In this document: positions 25,612 to 32,804 of the stretch, piece by piece
How the letters are laid out: each line of letters opens with the position of its first letter
Numbering within the stretch: position 1 is the stretch's first letter
Assembly (NCBI RefSeq): GCF_947497005.1
Contig: NZ_CANMFF010000025.1
Coordinates: 1 to 50,626 of the forward strand
Direction: 5' to 3'
Length of the DNA stretch: 50,626 nucleotides
Origin: an uncultured Ruegeria sp.
GTDB lineage: Bacteria; Pseudomonadota; Alphaproteobacteria; Rhodobacterales; Rhodobacteraceae
Position numbers and translations under genes: made by a program
The notes under the pieces: generated by a model
Told to the model about the DNA's origin: nothing
Databases searched by the model: none
What the model saw: only the letters and a program-made list of their open reading frames with translations

Positions 25612-27234
25612 ATGTCCGCCAAAGACGTCAAATTCAGTGCTGATGCGCGCAGCCGAATGCTAACAGGGATCAACATGCTGGCGAACACCGTCAGGATCAC
25701 TCTTGGTCCAAAAGGTCGTAACGTCATTTTGGACAGATCCCACGGTGCCCCGCGTATCACCAAGGATGGCGTTACTGTTGCCAAAGAATTCGAGCTTCCG
25801 GATCACTTTGAAAACATGGGAGCCCAGATGGTGAAGGAAGTCGCGTCCCGCACCAACGAAGAGGCTGGCGACGGCACAACCACTGCTACCGTTCTGGCTC
25901 AGGCGATCGTCAAGGAAGGGATGAAGGCCGTTGCCGCTGGCATGAACCCGATGGATCTAAAGCGAGGTATTGAACAAGCCGTCAGGGTCGTCGTCGCAAA
26001 GATCAAGGACCTGTCCCGACCGGTTGGCGACAGTGCTGAAATTGCGAAGGTAGGGGCCATCTCCGCCAACGGAGATGTAGCGATTGGCCGTCAGATCGCC
26101 CATGCGATGGCTGCGGTCGGCACTGAAGGCGTAATCACGGTTGAAGCGAGCAGGGGATTGGACACCGAAACCGAAGTGGTCGAAGGTATGAATTTCGATC
26201 GCGGTTACCTTAGCCCATATTTCATAACAAATGTGGTCAAGATGAGTGTAGAGCTGGAAGACTGCGTTATCCTGTTCCACGAGAGCAAGTTGTCGTCTCT
26301 TGCCGACATGGTGCCGTTGCTCGAAGCAGTCATGGAAGCCGAAAAGCAGCTTCTGGTTGTTGCCGAGGACGTGGAGGGCGATGCGCTGGCCATGCTTGTG
26401 GTCAACAAGCTTCGCGGCGGATTGAAAGTTGCCGCTGTGAAGGCGCCTGGGTTTGGGGATAGCCGCAGGGAGATGCTGGAGGACCTCGCGATCCTGACGG
26501 GCGGTCAAGTGATCTCGACCGATTTGGGGACCAAGCTTGAAACCGTCACGCTGGACATGCTCGGTGCCGCAAAGAAAGTCGTCATCTCAAAGGATGATAC
26601 GACCGTCATTGATGGCGCTGGCGACAAATCAGCAATCACTTCGCGGGTCGCCCAGATTCGCTCCCAAATCGAAGATACGATGTCCGACTACGAACGGGAA
26701 AAGCTGCAGAGTCGTCTTGCTAAACTGACAGGCGGGGTCGCCATCATCCGGGTCGGAGGGGCCACGGAGATTGAGGTAACGGAACGCAAAGACCGGGTTG
26801 ACGACGCGTTGAACGCCACTCGCGCGGCGGTTCAGGAAGGTGTTGTTCCAGGCGGTGGTGTTGCGCTGCTCCATTCAGACAAAGCGCTTGCGACCCTTAA
26901 AGGTGCCAACTCCGACCAGGATGCCGGTATCAGGATCGTCCGGCGATCAATCCAGGCACCGCTGCGCCAGATTGTCGAAAATGCCGGCGTGGACGGATCG
27001 GTCGTCGCGGCAAAGATCATCGAAAGCGAAAACCCATCCTTCGGGTTCGACGCTCAAACGGAAACTTATGTCGACATGCTGACAGCGGGGATCATTGACC
27101 CCACCAAAGTTGTCCGGGTTGCTCTGGAAGATGCGGCGTCGATTGCAAGCCTTCTGATCACAACCGAGGCGATGGTCGCACAAAAACCCTACAGGTCTGG
27201 AACTGCATCAGATTTGGGACCCTTGAGGGCGTGA
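25612..27234 (+). CDS. groEL: Orphan chaperonin GroEL (60 kDa)
   Basis: A 540-residue GroEL. Typical stretches are present: T-L-G-P-K-G-R-N-V near residue 30, G-D-G-T-T-T-A-T-V (86-94, ATP site), A-V-K-A-P-G-F-G-D and V-P-G-G-G-V-A-L. The C-terminus ends G-T-A-S-D-L-G-P-L-R-A and lacks the Gly-Gly-Met tail that usually lines the chaperonin floor. No groES precedes it, and no CIRCE site is seen. AGGGAG lies 8 bases before ATG. This is therefore an additional, stand-alone chaperonin, probably working with chromosomal GroES and perhaps specialised. Long intact sequence in a region full of pseudogenes implies selection or recent arrival. Confidence 0.95.
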   Translation: MSAKDVKFSADARSRMLTGINMLANTVRITLGPKGRNVILDRSHGAPRITKDGVTVAKEFELPDHFENMGAQMVKEVASRTNEEAGDGTTTATVLAQAIVKEGMKAVAAGMNPMDLKRGIEQAVRVVVAKIKDLSRPVGDSAEIAKVGAISANGDVAIGRQIAHAMAAVGTEGVITVEASRGLDTETEVVEGMNFDRGYLSPYFITNVVKMSVELEDCVILFHESKLSSLADMVPLLEAVMEAEKQLLVVAEDVEGDALAMLVVNKLRGGLKVAAVKAPGFGDSRREMLEDLAILTGGQVISTDLGTKLETVTLDMLGAAKKVVISKDDTTVIDGAGDKSAITSRVAQIRSQIEDTMSDYEREKLQSRLAKLTGGVAIIRVGGATEIEVTERKDRVDDALNATRAAVQEGVVPGGGVALLHSDKALATLKGANSDQDAGIRIVRRSIQAPLRQIVENAGVDGSVVAAKIIESENPSFGFDAQTETYVDMLTAGIIDPTKVVRVALEDAASIASLLITTEAMVAQKPYRSGTASDLGPLRA

Positions 27235-27332
27235 CGCAGGTCTTTTGACCCAACGACGGGACCACCTCAATGCAGTCGGTCGATCTGTAACATGCAAACG
27301 TATTGAGAGAAACCAACCTGAAAGGAACTCAG

Positions 27333-27464
27333 ATGTCGAAAGGTGACAAGAGGCGCGGCAACCGCGAAGTTAAAAAGCCAAAGAAAGCAAAGGAAAAAAT
27401 CGTGGCGACGGCCGACTTCTCAAAGGGTCAGAAGCCGGTCAAGATAGGGAGTAAGAAAAAGTAA
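27333..27464 (+). CDS. 43-residue basic protein (MSKGDK family)
   Basis: A 43-codon gene with AAAGGAA 7 bases before ATG. It is extremely Lys/Arg-rich: M-S-K-G-D-K-R-R-G-N-R-E-V-K-K-P-K-K at the start and G-S-K-K-K at the end. It resembles small basic proteins that recur in proteobacterial genomes with the same M-S-K-G...N-R-E-x-K-K-P-K-K start, whose role is unknown. It is probably nucleic-acid associated and unstructured. It lies 98 bases after groEL and could share its transcript. Confidence 0.65.
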   Translation: MSKGDKRRGNREVKKPKKAKEKIVATADFSKGQKPVKIGSKKK

Positions 27465-27709
27465 TTTTCATAGTCGCAAGACGAAGATTGCAACCAAGGC
27501 GGAGCGTGCAGGATTCGCGTCGTCAGGAAGGGATTGAGACATGGGCAATAGCCGCAACTCCGGCCCATGGTGTCCGAAGGCCATTGGAGCGCCGTATTGG
27601 CATGCTTCGCAATTTGGTTTCCGAAGTTTCTGATCTATACCCGGATTGATTCATAACTCACTATAACGATGCGTTCGGTTTCGTCCCAGAGCGCGAGGCT
27701 TGTGAAGCG

Positions 27710-28024
27710 CTAGCTATCGCGGAGAGTGATGCGCCGGGTGTTGGCAAGGACGTCATGACCTCGAAGGACTTCCGGAAGACGATAGAACGGGATGCGGCTG
27801 GCCAGATGATGAACATGGTGAACTCCGACTTTCCCGGCGATCCAGCTCAGCATTCCGGGCAGTGCATAGTGTGAACTGCCTTCAAGCGCCGCATCCTGAA
27901 TGCTCCAATCATTTTGCCGCTGCCAACTGGTTTCCTCGAACTGGTGCTGCACGTAAGAGAACCACATGCCAGCAATTGCAGCGAGGAACATCGTCGGCAG
28001 AAACACGAACAACAGGACGTACAA
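27710..28024 (-). pseudogene. Fatty acid desaturase remnant, C-terminal third
   Basis: About 105 residues matching the C-terminal part of the desaturase at 21160. L-L-F-V-F-L-P-T-M, Q-H-Q-F-E, G-S-S-H-Y-A-L and V-G-V-H-H-V-H-H, then R-I-P-F-Y-R-L are in the same order. The frame ends at 27710, about 30 residues earlier than the other copy, and no N-terminal half is present upstream. The first two histidine boxes are missing, so it cannot be active. Orientation is opposite to the first copy, which fits an inverted duplication or rearrangement. Confidence 0.78.
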
Positions 28025-28041
28025 GTACCTGGCCGCGTAAT

Positions 28042-28278
28042 CTAAGATCGGCGCGAGAAGTTACCGCTGACAATAATCTCGTTGATCAATTTGGCGACTG
28101 CCGAATGGGTTTCTTGCTCTAATTCCGAACCATTGGCACTCTCGTGGGTCACGGCAGCATCGCGCAAAACCCCGACGATCTCACGTTCCTGAAGAAGATT
28201 GAGATCGTTTAAGGCAAGTAGAAGAGCCTCGCAGATCGAGAGTGCAGCCATGCCTGCGGGATCTTGGTGGTCTGACAT
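28042..28278 (-). CDS. 78-residue protein of unknown function (intact copy)
   Basis: A small acidic, helical protein: M-S-D-H-Q-D-P-A-G-M-A-A-L-S-I-C-E-A-L-L-L-A-L-N-D at the start and L-R-D-A-A-V-T-H-E in the middle, then a helical end with A-K-L-I-N-E-I-I. AAGGA lies 8-9 bases upstream of ATG 28278, favouring this start over upstream codons. A frameshifted copy at 25114 shows that the family has been duplicated in this island. It is divergent from a Crp/Fnr regulator 155 bases away, which may control it. No named family is recognised. Confidence 0.68.
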   Translation of the reverse strand: MSDHQDPAGMAALSICEALLLALNDLNLLQEREIVGVLRDAAVTHESANGSELEQETHSAVAKLINEIIVSGNFSRRS

Positions 28279-28433
28279 TGGGGTCATTCCTTTTAAAGTC
28301 ATTGGATTCGTGACCAGGCGAGGTGGTGATGGTTTTTCTATTGTCACATGAGTTTTGGTATTTTGGACTGATCGAAAGTAGCCTCAATACCAAATTCTTG
28401 GTAGAGTCTTTACAGGCTCGGGGAAATCCAACG

Positions 28434-29165
28434 ATGAACACCAACACCAGCCCGTTAACACAGAAACTCTCGGCATTTGTTGCCTTGGCAGAGGCGGAAC
28501 TGGCCGTTTTGGAACAATTGCACCAGCGGAGGAGAACCTTTGAGGCTGGCCGAGATCTTGTTCATCAGGGACAATCGGAACAGGCTGCCTATATCCTCGC
28601 CGCTGGCTGGGTTGTTTCATATAAGATTCAGCCTGACGGATCACGCCAAATCGTCGATTTCCAGATTCCAGGGGATTTCCTTGGGCTGCGCAGCGTTTTG
28701 TTGCACACGTCAGACCATGGCATTGAGCCGATTGTTGATATCGAAGCCGCCGAGGTTCTGGTGAGCGATCTTTTGCAAGCCTTCGCAGAGACACCTCGGC
28801 TGGCCACTGCAATTTTATGGGCCGTGTCACGCGACGAAGCGATGGTTGTCGAACATCTTGTCGGGCTTGGGCGGCGTGATGCGGATGCGCGCATGGCACA
28901 TTTCCTACTGGAACTTGGAGTCAGGCTGTCGCTTGTGGGGATGGGCAGCAAGAAAGGCTATGCCTGCCCGCTCACACAGTACCATCTTGCCGATGCACTG
29001 GGATTGAGCGCCATTCACGTCAACCGCGTCCTGCGCAAACTCAGGGAGGACGAGTTGGTTACATGTCGGGATGGGTTTGTGACGTTCAATAACTATGAGG
29101 GTCTGGTTAAACTGGCGGATTTCGATCCAGCGTATCTGGATCAGAAACGGCCGCTTCTGGCCTGA
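28434..29165 (+). CDS. Crp/Fnr family transcriptional regulator
   Basis: A 243-residue regulator. The N-terminal cyclic-nucleotide-binding-like beta roll (about 25-130) includes G-D-F-L-G-L near residue 82. A C-terminal winged helix (about 150-230) reads Y-H-L-A-D-A-L-G-L-S-A-I-H-V-N-R-V-L-R-K-L. No N-terminal cysteine cluster for an iron-sulfur centre is visible, so it is not a classic Fnr oxygen sensor. GGGGAAA precedes ATG at 28434. Neighbours are small stress-type genes. It may govern the surrounding island, but no binding half-sites were identified. Frame and length are normal. Confidence 0.9.
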   Translation: MNTNTSPLTQKLSAFVALAEAELAVLEQLHQRRRTFEAGRDLVHQGQSEQAAYILAAGWVVSYKIQPDGSRQIVDFQIPGDFLGLRSVLLHTSDHGIEPIVDIEAAEVLVSDLLQAFAETPRLATAILWAVSRDEAMVVEHLVGLGRRDADARMAHFLLELGVRLSLVGMGSKKGYACPLTQYHLADALGLSAIHVNRVLRKLREDELVTCRDGFVTFNNYEGLVKLADFDPAYLDQKRPLLA

Positions 29166-29219
29166 TTGGGCCCACAATCTGGTTTTGGACGATCCTGCTT
29201 ACATCTCAAACGCGTGACG

Positions 29220-29420
29220 TTACATCAGCGCCCGACTGGCTTCCTTGAGTTCCTTGTGAGCCTCTTCGTCATTTTCTGCTTCGTGGGCACTTTCAGCGGC
29301 CTGATAGTGTTTCAATGCCGTCGCCTTTTTGGGGCCTTCTGGCGCTTTGTCCCAGGCGGCCTTAACGGAGGCCATGTGTTTGACGGTGTGGTTTTCCTGA
29401 CTCTGGTCTTCATCATTCAT
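29220..29420 (-). CDS. 66-residue charged small protein
   Basis: A hydrophilic, probably all-helical protein of 66 residues, rich in Ala, Glu, His and Lys. It has A-P-E-G-P-K-K-A-T-A-L-K-H-Y in the middle and an acidic C-terminal helix (A-E-N-D-E-E-A-H-K-E-L). AAAGGA lies 8-9 bases before ATG 29420. It is convergent with the Crp/Fnr gene, 54 bases from its end. Similar small A-P-x-G-P-K-K proteins seem common in alphaproteobacteria, but I cannot name a family. Function unknown. Confidence 0.6.
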   Translation of the reverse strand: MNDEDQSQENHTVKHMASVKAAWDKAPEGPKKATALKHYQAAESAHEAENDEEAHKELKEASRALM

Positions 29421-29591
29421 TGGAATGTCCTTTCCTGGACGGTCCGAGAATAAGAAGCACGAGACTCATACAGCTCTTTTGGGGAGCTCCATGTTCCCCG
29501 CGCCCCTCAGATACTCAAAAAAATGCCAACCAAATACACAGCGGACACATGTTACCTAACGGGTTTCAGAGCGCCTTCGTACTGACGCAGG

Positions 29592-30008
29592 TTAGCCCGC
29601 TTGAGCCAGATAAAAGATCCGCGCAAACATCAGAGCGCCCATGAGTGCAATCAGCATCCAATAAATCGGGATCCTGGGGCCGTTATACTTTATTGTCTCT
29701 GGCAGTTTCGAAACGCGATGCGACACGCGCTTAGGTAACAAGGCCACCAACTTTGTCGCCACACTGCCGCTCGCATGATTAAGCGTGGGTACATCTCTGA
29801 CTGTTGAAAGATGCGCTTTCAGCCGGGCATGCGCTGCATCTCGGCCCAGAAGTGTAAGCTCACGAGCCTCGGTCCAAGGCTCGAGCCCGAGACGCGCAAG
29901 GGCTGACAAAACCGTGACTGTTGCACCGGTTTTGTCTTCACCCACTTCTGCAAGCAGGAAAGGGTCGTAGTCGGAGCCATCCGGGCGAAGAACATCTGAT
30001 ACAGACAT
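29592..30008 (-). CDS. Small protein with C-terminal membrane anchor
   Basis: A 138-residue protein. The first 110 residues are soluble, beginning M-S-V-S-D-V-L-R-P-D-G-S-D-Y-D-P-F and containing E-L-T-L-L-G-R-D-A-A. The last 25 residues form one hydrophobic segment (I-Y-W-M-L-I-A-L-M-G-A-L-M-F), so it is probably tail-anchored in the inner membrane. The start at 30008 follows AAAGGA; the frame is open further upstream without family-like sequence. No family is recognised. It lies divergently from array B across a 345-base gap. Confidence 0.62.
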   Translation of the reverse strand: MSVSDVLRPDGSDYDPFLLAEVGEDKTGATVTVLSALARLGLEPWTEARELTLLGRDAAHARLKAHLSTVRDVPTLNHASGSVATKLVALLPKRVSHRVSKLPETIKYNGPRIPIYWMLIALMGALMFARIFYLAQAG

Positions 30009-30353
30009 GATTTTTCCTTTCGGACTGGGGGAGCGGCGCTCGACAAAAATCGTTGGGACAAAGATACCGACCAACGCGTTGGATACCGCATTCAATATTG
30101 CTTGATTGCTGCAAGGCGCAAAGACTTGCATCTGCCTGGATGCGCCACCTTCTAGCCCCGATTGTCGGGAGTGAGGCTGTTGCACACATCCTGACAGTAA
30201 AGAACCTGATGGGTACTAACTTCGATCAGCATAAAGCCCGTGGGTTGGGAATAATATAGCCCTAAGTGCTGTGACTTGACGGGGCATCTGGACTGATGCG
30301 GCCGACCATGGTCGGTACCGGAAATCCAGCGATCAATTCAACGGAGGTATGGG
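30009..30353. promoter_or_regulatory. Intergenic region before array B with a perfect palindrome
   Basis: No gene is supported. A perfect 14-base palindrome, CCGACCATGGTCGG, lies at 30302-30315, 38 bases before the first array B gene. It could be a regulator site or a leader hairpin. GGAGG before 30354 is the ribosome site. The same palindrome was not seen before array A. Confidence 0.4.
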
Positions 30354-30605
30354 ATGCTCACGCGTTCGATCAGGTCAAAGGTGACGTTCACCAATGCCTT
30401 CAGGTTGGGAAACAGCGACATCGTGTTTCCGGCTGGCGCGTATGAAATTCTCTTCGAGGAGGAGTTGCTGCAAGGCGTCAGCTTTGAGGCTTACCGACGC
30501 ACCGCGACCTACCTGATGGTCAGGGGTCGAGGGAGTCATGTCGGTCAAACAACGATGCACATGACAACACAAAAGGATCTGGAGCATGCCATTGCCTGCG
30601 ACTAG
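30354..30605 (+). CDS. Array B gene 1: LPAGEY-type small protein
   Basis: An 83-residue paralogue of the protein at 15449. The motif is F-P-A-G-A-Y at residues 25-30, followed by E-E-E-L-L-Q-G-V-S-F-E-A-Y-R-R-T. That last block is the best conserved part between the two copies. GGAGG precedes ATG. It opens array B and is followed 59 bases later by the membrane-anchored protein, as in array A. Soluble, no signal peptide. Function unknown; the preserved core in both arrays argues that it is translated and selected. Confidence 0.7.
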   Translation: MLTRSIRSKVTFTNAFRLGNSDIVFPAGAYEILFEEELLQGVSFEAYRRTATYLMVRGRGSHVGQTTMHMTTQKDLEHAIACD

Positions 30606-30664
30606 GCCCACTGTGAAACAATTCAACATAGCGAAGCGGCGCTTTCTCCGCTGGAGGACTTGAT

Positions 30665-31018
30665 ATGACCAATCCTGAATGGCTGAAACCTGGTATGTAT
30701 GGCGCGCTGCTCGGCGCGGTGTTTGTCGGCGTCGTTGGATTTTCTTGGGGCGGTTGGATGACTGGCGGAAGCGCGAACAAGTTGGCAAGCGAAATGGCGC
30801 GGGACCAGGTGATCGCGGCGCTCGTGCCAATTTGCCACGACATGTCCCGCACGGATAATCAGCGTTTAGCAAAGCTCGCAACGATCCAGGCTGCCACGTC
30901 GTACAAGCGACGCGACGCCGTGATGGATGCGGGTTGGGCAACCATGCCTGGTTCCGATTCCCCGAACCGCGATCTCGCTAAAGCGTGCATAGAAGGACTG
31001 AATCTTGATGCATCTTAG
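30665..31018 (+). CDS. Array B gene 2: membrane-anchored small protein
   Basis: A 117-residue protein of the same length as its paralogue at 15760 and very similar throughout. It has the same single membrane segment (G-V-V-G-F-S-W-G-G-W-M-T-G), the same two cysteines (C57, C108), and the same W-A-T-x-P-G-S and A-C-I-E-G-L-N-L-D. GGAGGA precedes ATG. In array A the next gene overlaps it; here the Cys-repeat and DUF1611 genes are missing and a racemase remnant follows instead. Conservation of both cysteines suggests that the fold and a disulfide matter. Confidence 0.75.
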   Translation: MTNPEWLKPGMYGALLGAVFVGVVGFSWGGWMTGGSANKLASEMARDQVIAALVPICHDMSRTDNQRLAKLATIQAATSYKRRDAVMDAGWATMPGSDSPNRDLAKACIEGLNLDAS

Positions 31019-31075
31019 TATGATTGCGTCAATGCCGCCCTCGTCAATTCACACTGGTTTGCTACGGTAAGTGGG

Positions 31076-31362
31076 ATGTTTGGATTGCAACTAGAAAGCG
31101 ACCATGGAACCTGTTCGACCCTTGATGTTAGAAAGTGGGATACCGATGCAAGCAGTCTGAAATTTCCCTCAGGTACAATCTACCGCGGCGCAACAAGCGA
31201 TCACACCGGCTCAGCCAAACCAACCGGGCCCGTCAGGCGCGAAATGAAAATAGGCATGAACTACAACGCTCTTATGGGGGCATAAACGCGCCGGATGTCG
31301 CGAGAATTCGACTATGCAAGGAAAACTTGCCAAAACTAACGGGGATAGCGAAGCCTGCCTAA
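31076..31362 (+). pseudogene. Racemase C-terminal remnant in array B
   Basis: About 75 residues match the C-terminal beta domain of the racemase at 18247. F-P-S-G-T-I-Y-R-G-A-T-S-D-H corresponds to F-P-A-G-V-T-F-V-G-A-T-S-D-H. M-K-I-G-M-N-Y-N-A-L matches M-K-L-K-M-K-Y-S-A-L. After a frameshift in a G-run at about 31275-31279, A-P-D-V-A-R-I matches A-S-D-V-A-K-I. The first three quarters, with the PLP lysine, are absent. This proves array B once carried the racemase. Confidence 0.75.
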
Positions 31363-31549
31363 ATTTGAAGTTGTTGTAACTTCTCAAATAGCGCTCCGCG
31401 GTCCGATACCGAGCGTCATGTGCTGATTTGCTTGGCAACGCGCCGTAGTAAATCGGCCCTTCAAACCCCATATGCTGATAGGCTACGTGCGAATTTTCGG
31501 GTCTGACCGACGCACCGAGGTCTCAGTGGAAAATCCGAAATCGATTGGG

Positions 31550-31723
31550 ATCAAGTCTTTCAATGACCTGGCTATTAGGTCTGCCGTCCTGCTGAACCGT
31601 CGAATAAGGAAACCGACAATCAGGGCGGCAAAGACCGGTTCAGCCAATCTCGAAAAACCCCGAGAGTCGCGCCGGAACGGGCTGGCGAGCCCTACCTGGC
31701 CCTTAATCGAAAGGACCACTGCA
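31550..31723 (+). pseudogene. Remnant of array gene 3 with lost start codon
   Basis: Bases 31550 onward read I-K-S-F-N-D-L-A-I-R-S-A, matching M-M-S-F-K-D-L-T-T-R-A-A of the small gene at 19525. The ATG is AAG here and the downstream part no longer matches. The frame runs open into the next gene. The gene is probably dead in array B. Confidence 0.5.
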
Positions 31724-32245
31724 ATGGATGACCAATTCAGCAAGACCATCGCAGTTTTCGACTGGCCATTCACAGTGCCCGGTTTTGCAGAAACGCTCCC
31801 CGCCGGCGAGTATGAAATCGAGACCGAACTCGCCTCGCCTCCGGATCACCAAGACCCTGAAGCTTGGAAGGCCTCAGTTGTTGTCCACCTGCATCCACGC
31901 ATTTCCCATCCGGGATTAACCCGGAGCCTAACCGTTTCATTGATTGATCTCGACAATGCCCGCGCGAAGGACAAGCTTTCAGGAAGAGAGCTGTCTGATG
32001 TTTTTCTAGAAGAAATGCTGGCAGACCCAATGGTGCAGCTTGTGATGCAGGCCGACGGGGTATCCGAGGCCCAATTGCGCCATCTTTACTCGGGATCGCG
32101 GACAACGCGGGAGAATATCGATCTCGTTGACCAAAGTCCCAAAGACGAGACCCCGCAAGTTTTTTCGCAGGACAGCTCTGAAATTCAGAACGCCGAAAAT
32201 GAAGGGATGCCATGCCAACAGGCCACTTCGCTTGTACCTGAATGA
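31724..32245 (+). CDS. Array B gene 4: LPAGEY-motif protein (intact)
   Basis: A 173-residue soluble protein, the intact counterpart of the TAG-interrupted gene at 19742. V-F-D-W-P-F-T-V-P-G-F-A-E-T then L-P-A-G-E-Y at residues 25-30 begin the first domain, which continues through P-E-A-W-K-A-S-V and S-H-P-G-L-T-R-S-L-T-V-S-L. A second helical part follows (D-V-F-L-E-E-M-L-A-D-P-M-V-Q-L, then L-R-H-L-Y-S-G). The tail is polar and variable. AAAGGA lies 8-9 bases before ATG. The stop overlaps the start of the zinc-ribbon gene (ATGA), so the two are probably translationally coupled. No named family is recognised. Confidence 0.72.
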   Translation: MDDQFSKTIAVFDWPFTVPGFAETLPAGEYEIETELASPPDHQDPEAWKASVVVHLHPRISHPGLTRSLTVSLIDLDNARAKDKLSGRELSDVFLEEMLADPMVQLVMQADGVSEAQLRHLYSGSRTTRENIDLVDQSPKDETPQVFSQDSSEIQNAENEGMPCQQATSLVPE

Positions 32246-32502
32246 AGTGGAAGAAGCGAATGCCTGAGTCAATGGAAAGCGAGGAACTGATGCAAAAGAA
32301 GAAGGAATTCATCGTCTCGGACCCGCCAAAGCGTGCGCTTGCAGATGCGCCCAAGGAACGGTTTTGCTTGCGCTGCAAATCCTCTTTCTGGACCGAAGGT
32401 TTTGGCGAACGCATCTGTTCCCGCTGCAAGGCCACCTCTGCTTGGCGCGCGGCCGTGCCGGAAGGCGTCAGTCAAGGTCGCCGCTCTGGCGGCCGGTCGT
32501 GA
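32242..32502 (+). CDS. Array B gene 5: four-cysteine zinc-ribbon protein
   Basis: An 86-residue protein, or 76 residues if ATG 32272 is used. Four cysteines form two C-x-x-C pairs around S-F-W-T-E-G-F-G-E-R-I, as in the array A copy at 20384. The N-terminal part is Lys/Glu-rich. The C-terminal tail is rich in Arg and Gly (R-R-S-G-G-R-S), which suits nucleic acid binding. The ATG overlaps the previous stop codon, consistent with coupling. Array B ends here. Function is unknown; a zinc-binding role is inferred from cysteine spacing. Confidence 0.7.
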   Translation: MKWKKRMPESMESEELMQKKKEFIVSDPPKRALADAPKERFCLRCKSSFWTEGFGERICSRCKATSAWRAAVPEGVSQGRRSGGRS

Positions 32503-32804
32503 CAGATCCCTTGTTTGTTTTTAGGGCTGCCTGCCGTTGTTGTCCGAGATAATGCGAAAGCTCTCTGCGTCCGCGGTGCCGACCTATCACAACGCACGGA
32601 TCTCGCCCGCGCAGCGAATGGCCGGTATGATGAAGCTGCGTTGCGGCGTGTCCTGACCCGATGAATGGCAGCTGTGGGCCGTCGTTAACCATCCTGGTCG
32701 AGCAAACCTGCCAGATGCTGGGCCGCTTCCGTCGTCCGAGGTGATCCACCGCAATCGCTTAATCAGGTCATCGTTCTCAAAAGATCGCAACAAAACCGAA
32801 AAAC
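32503..32804. other. Gap between array B and the AsnC gene, with intergenic repeat
   Basis: No gene is supported. Bases about 32601-32682 match 9721-9801 closely, including GAAGCTGCGTTGC and GGGCCGT. It lies just past the island's right border. Nothing else is recognised. Confidence 0.4.

Noticed and set aside
25957..26508. Minus-strand open frame of 183 codons inside groEL
   Set aside because: Shadow of groEL; no ribosome site or family features.
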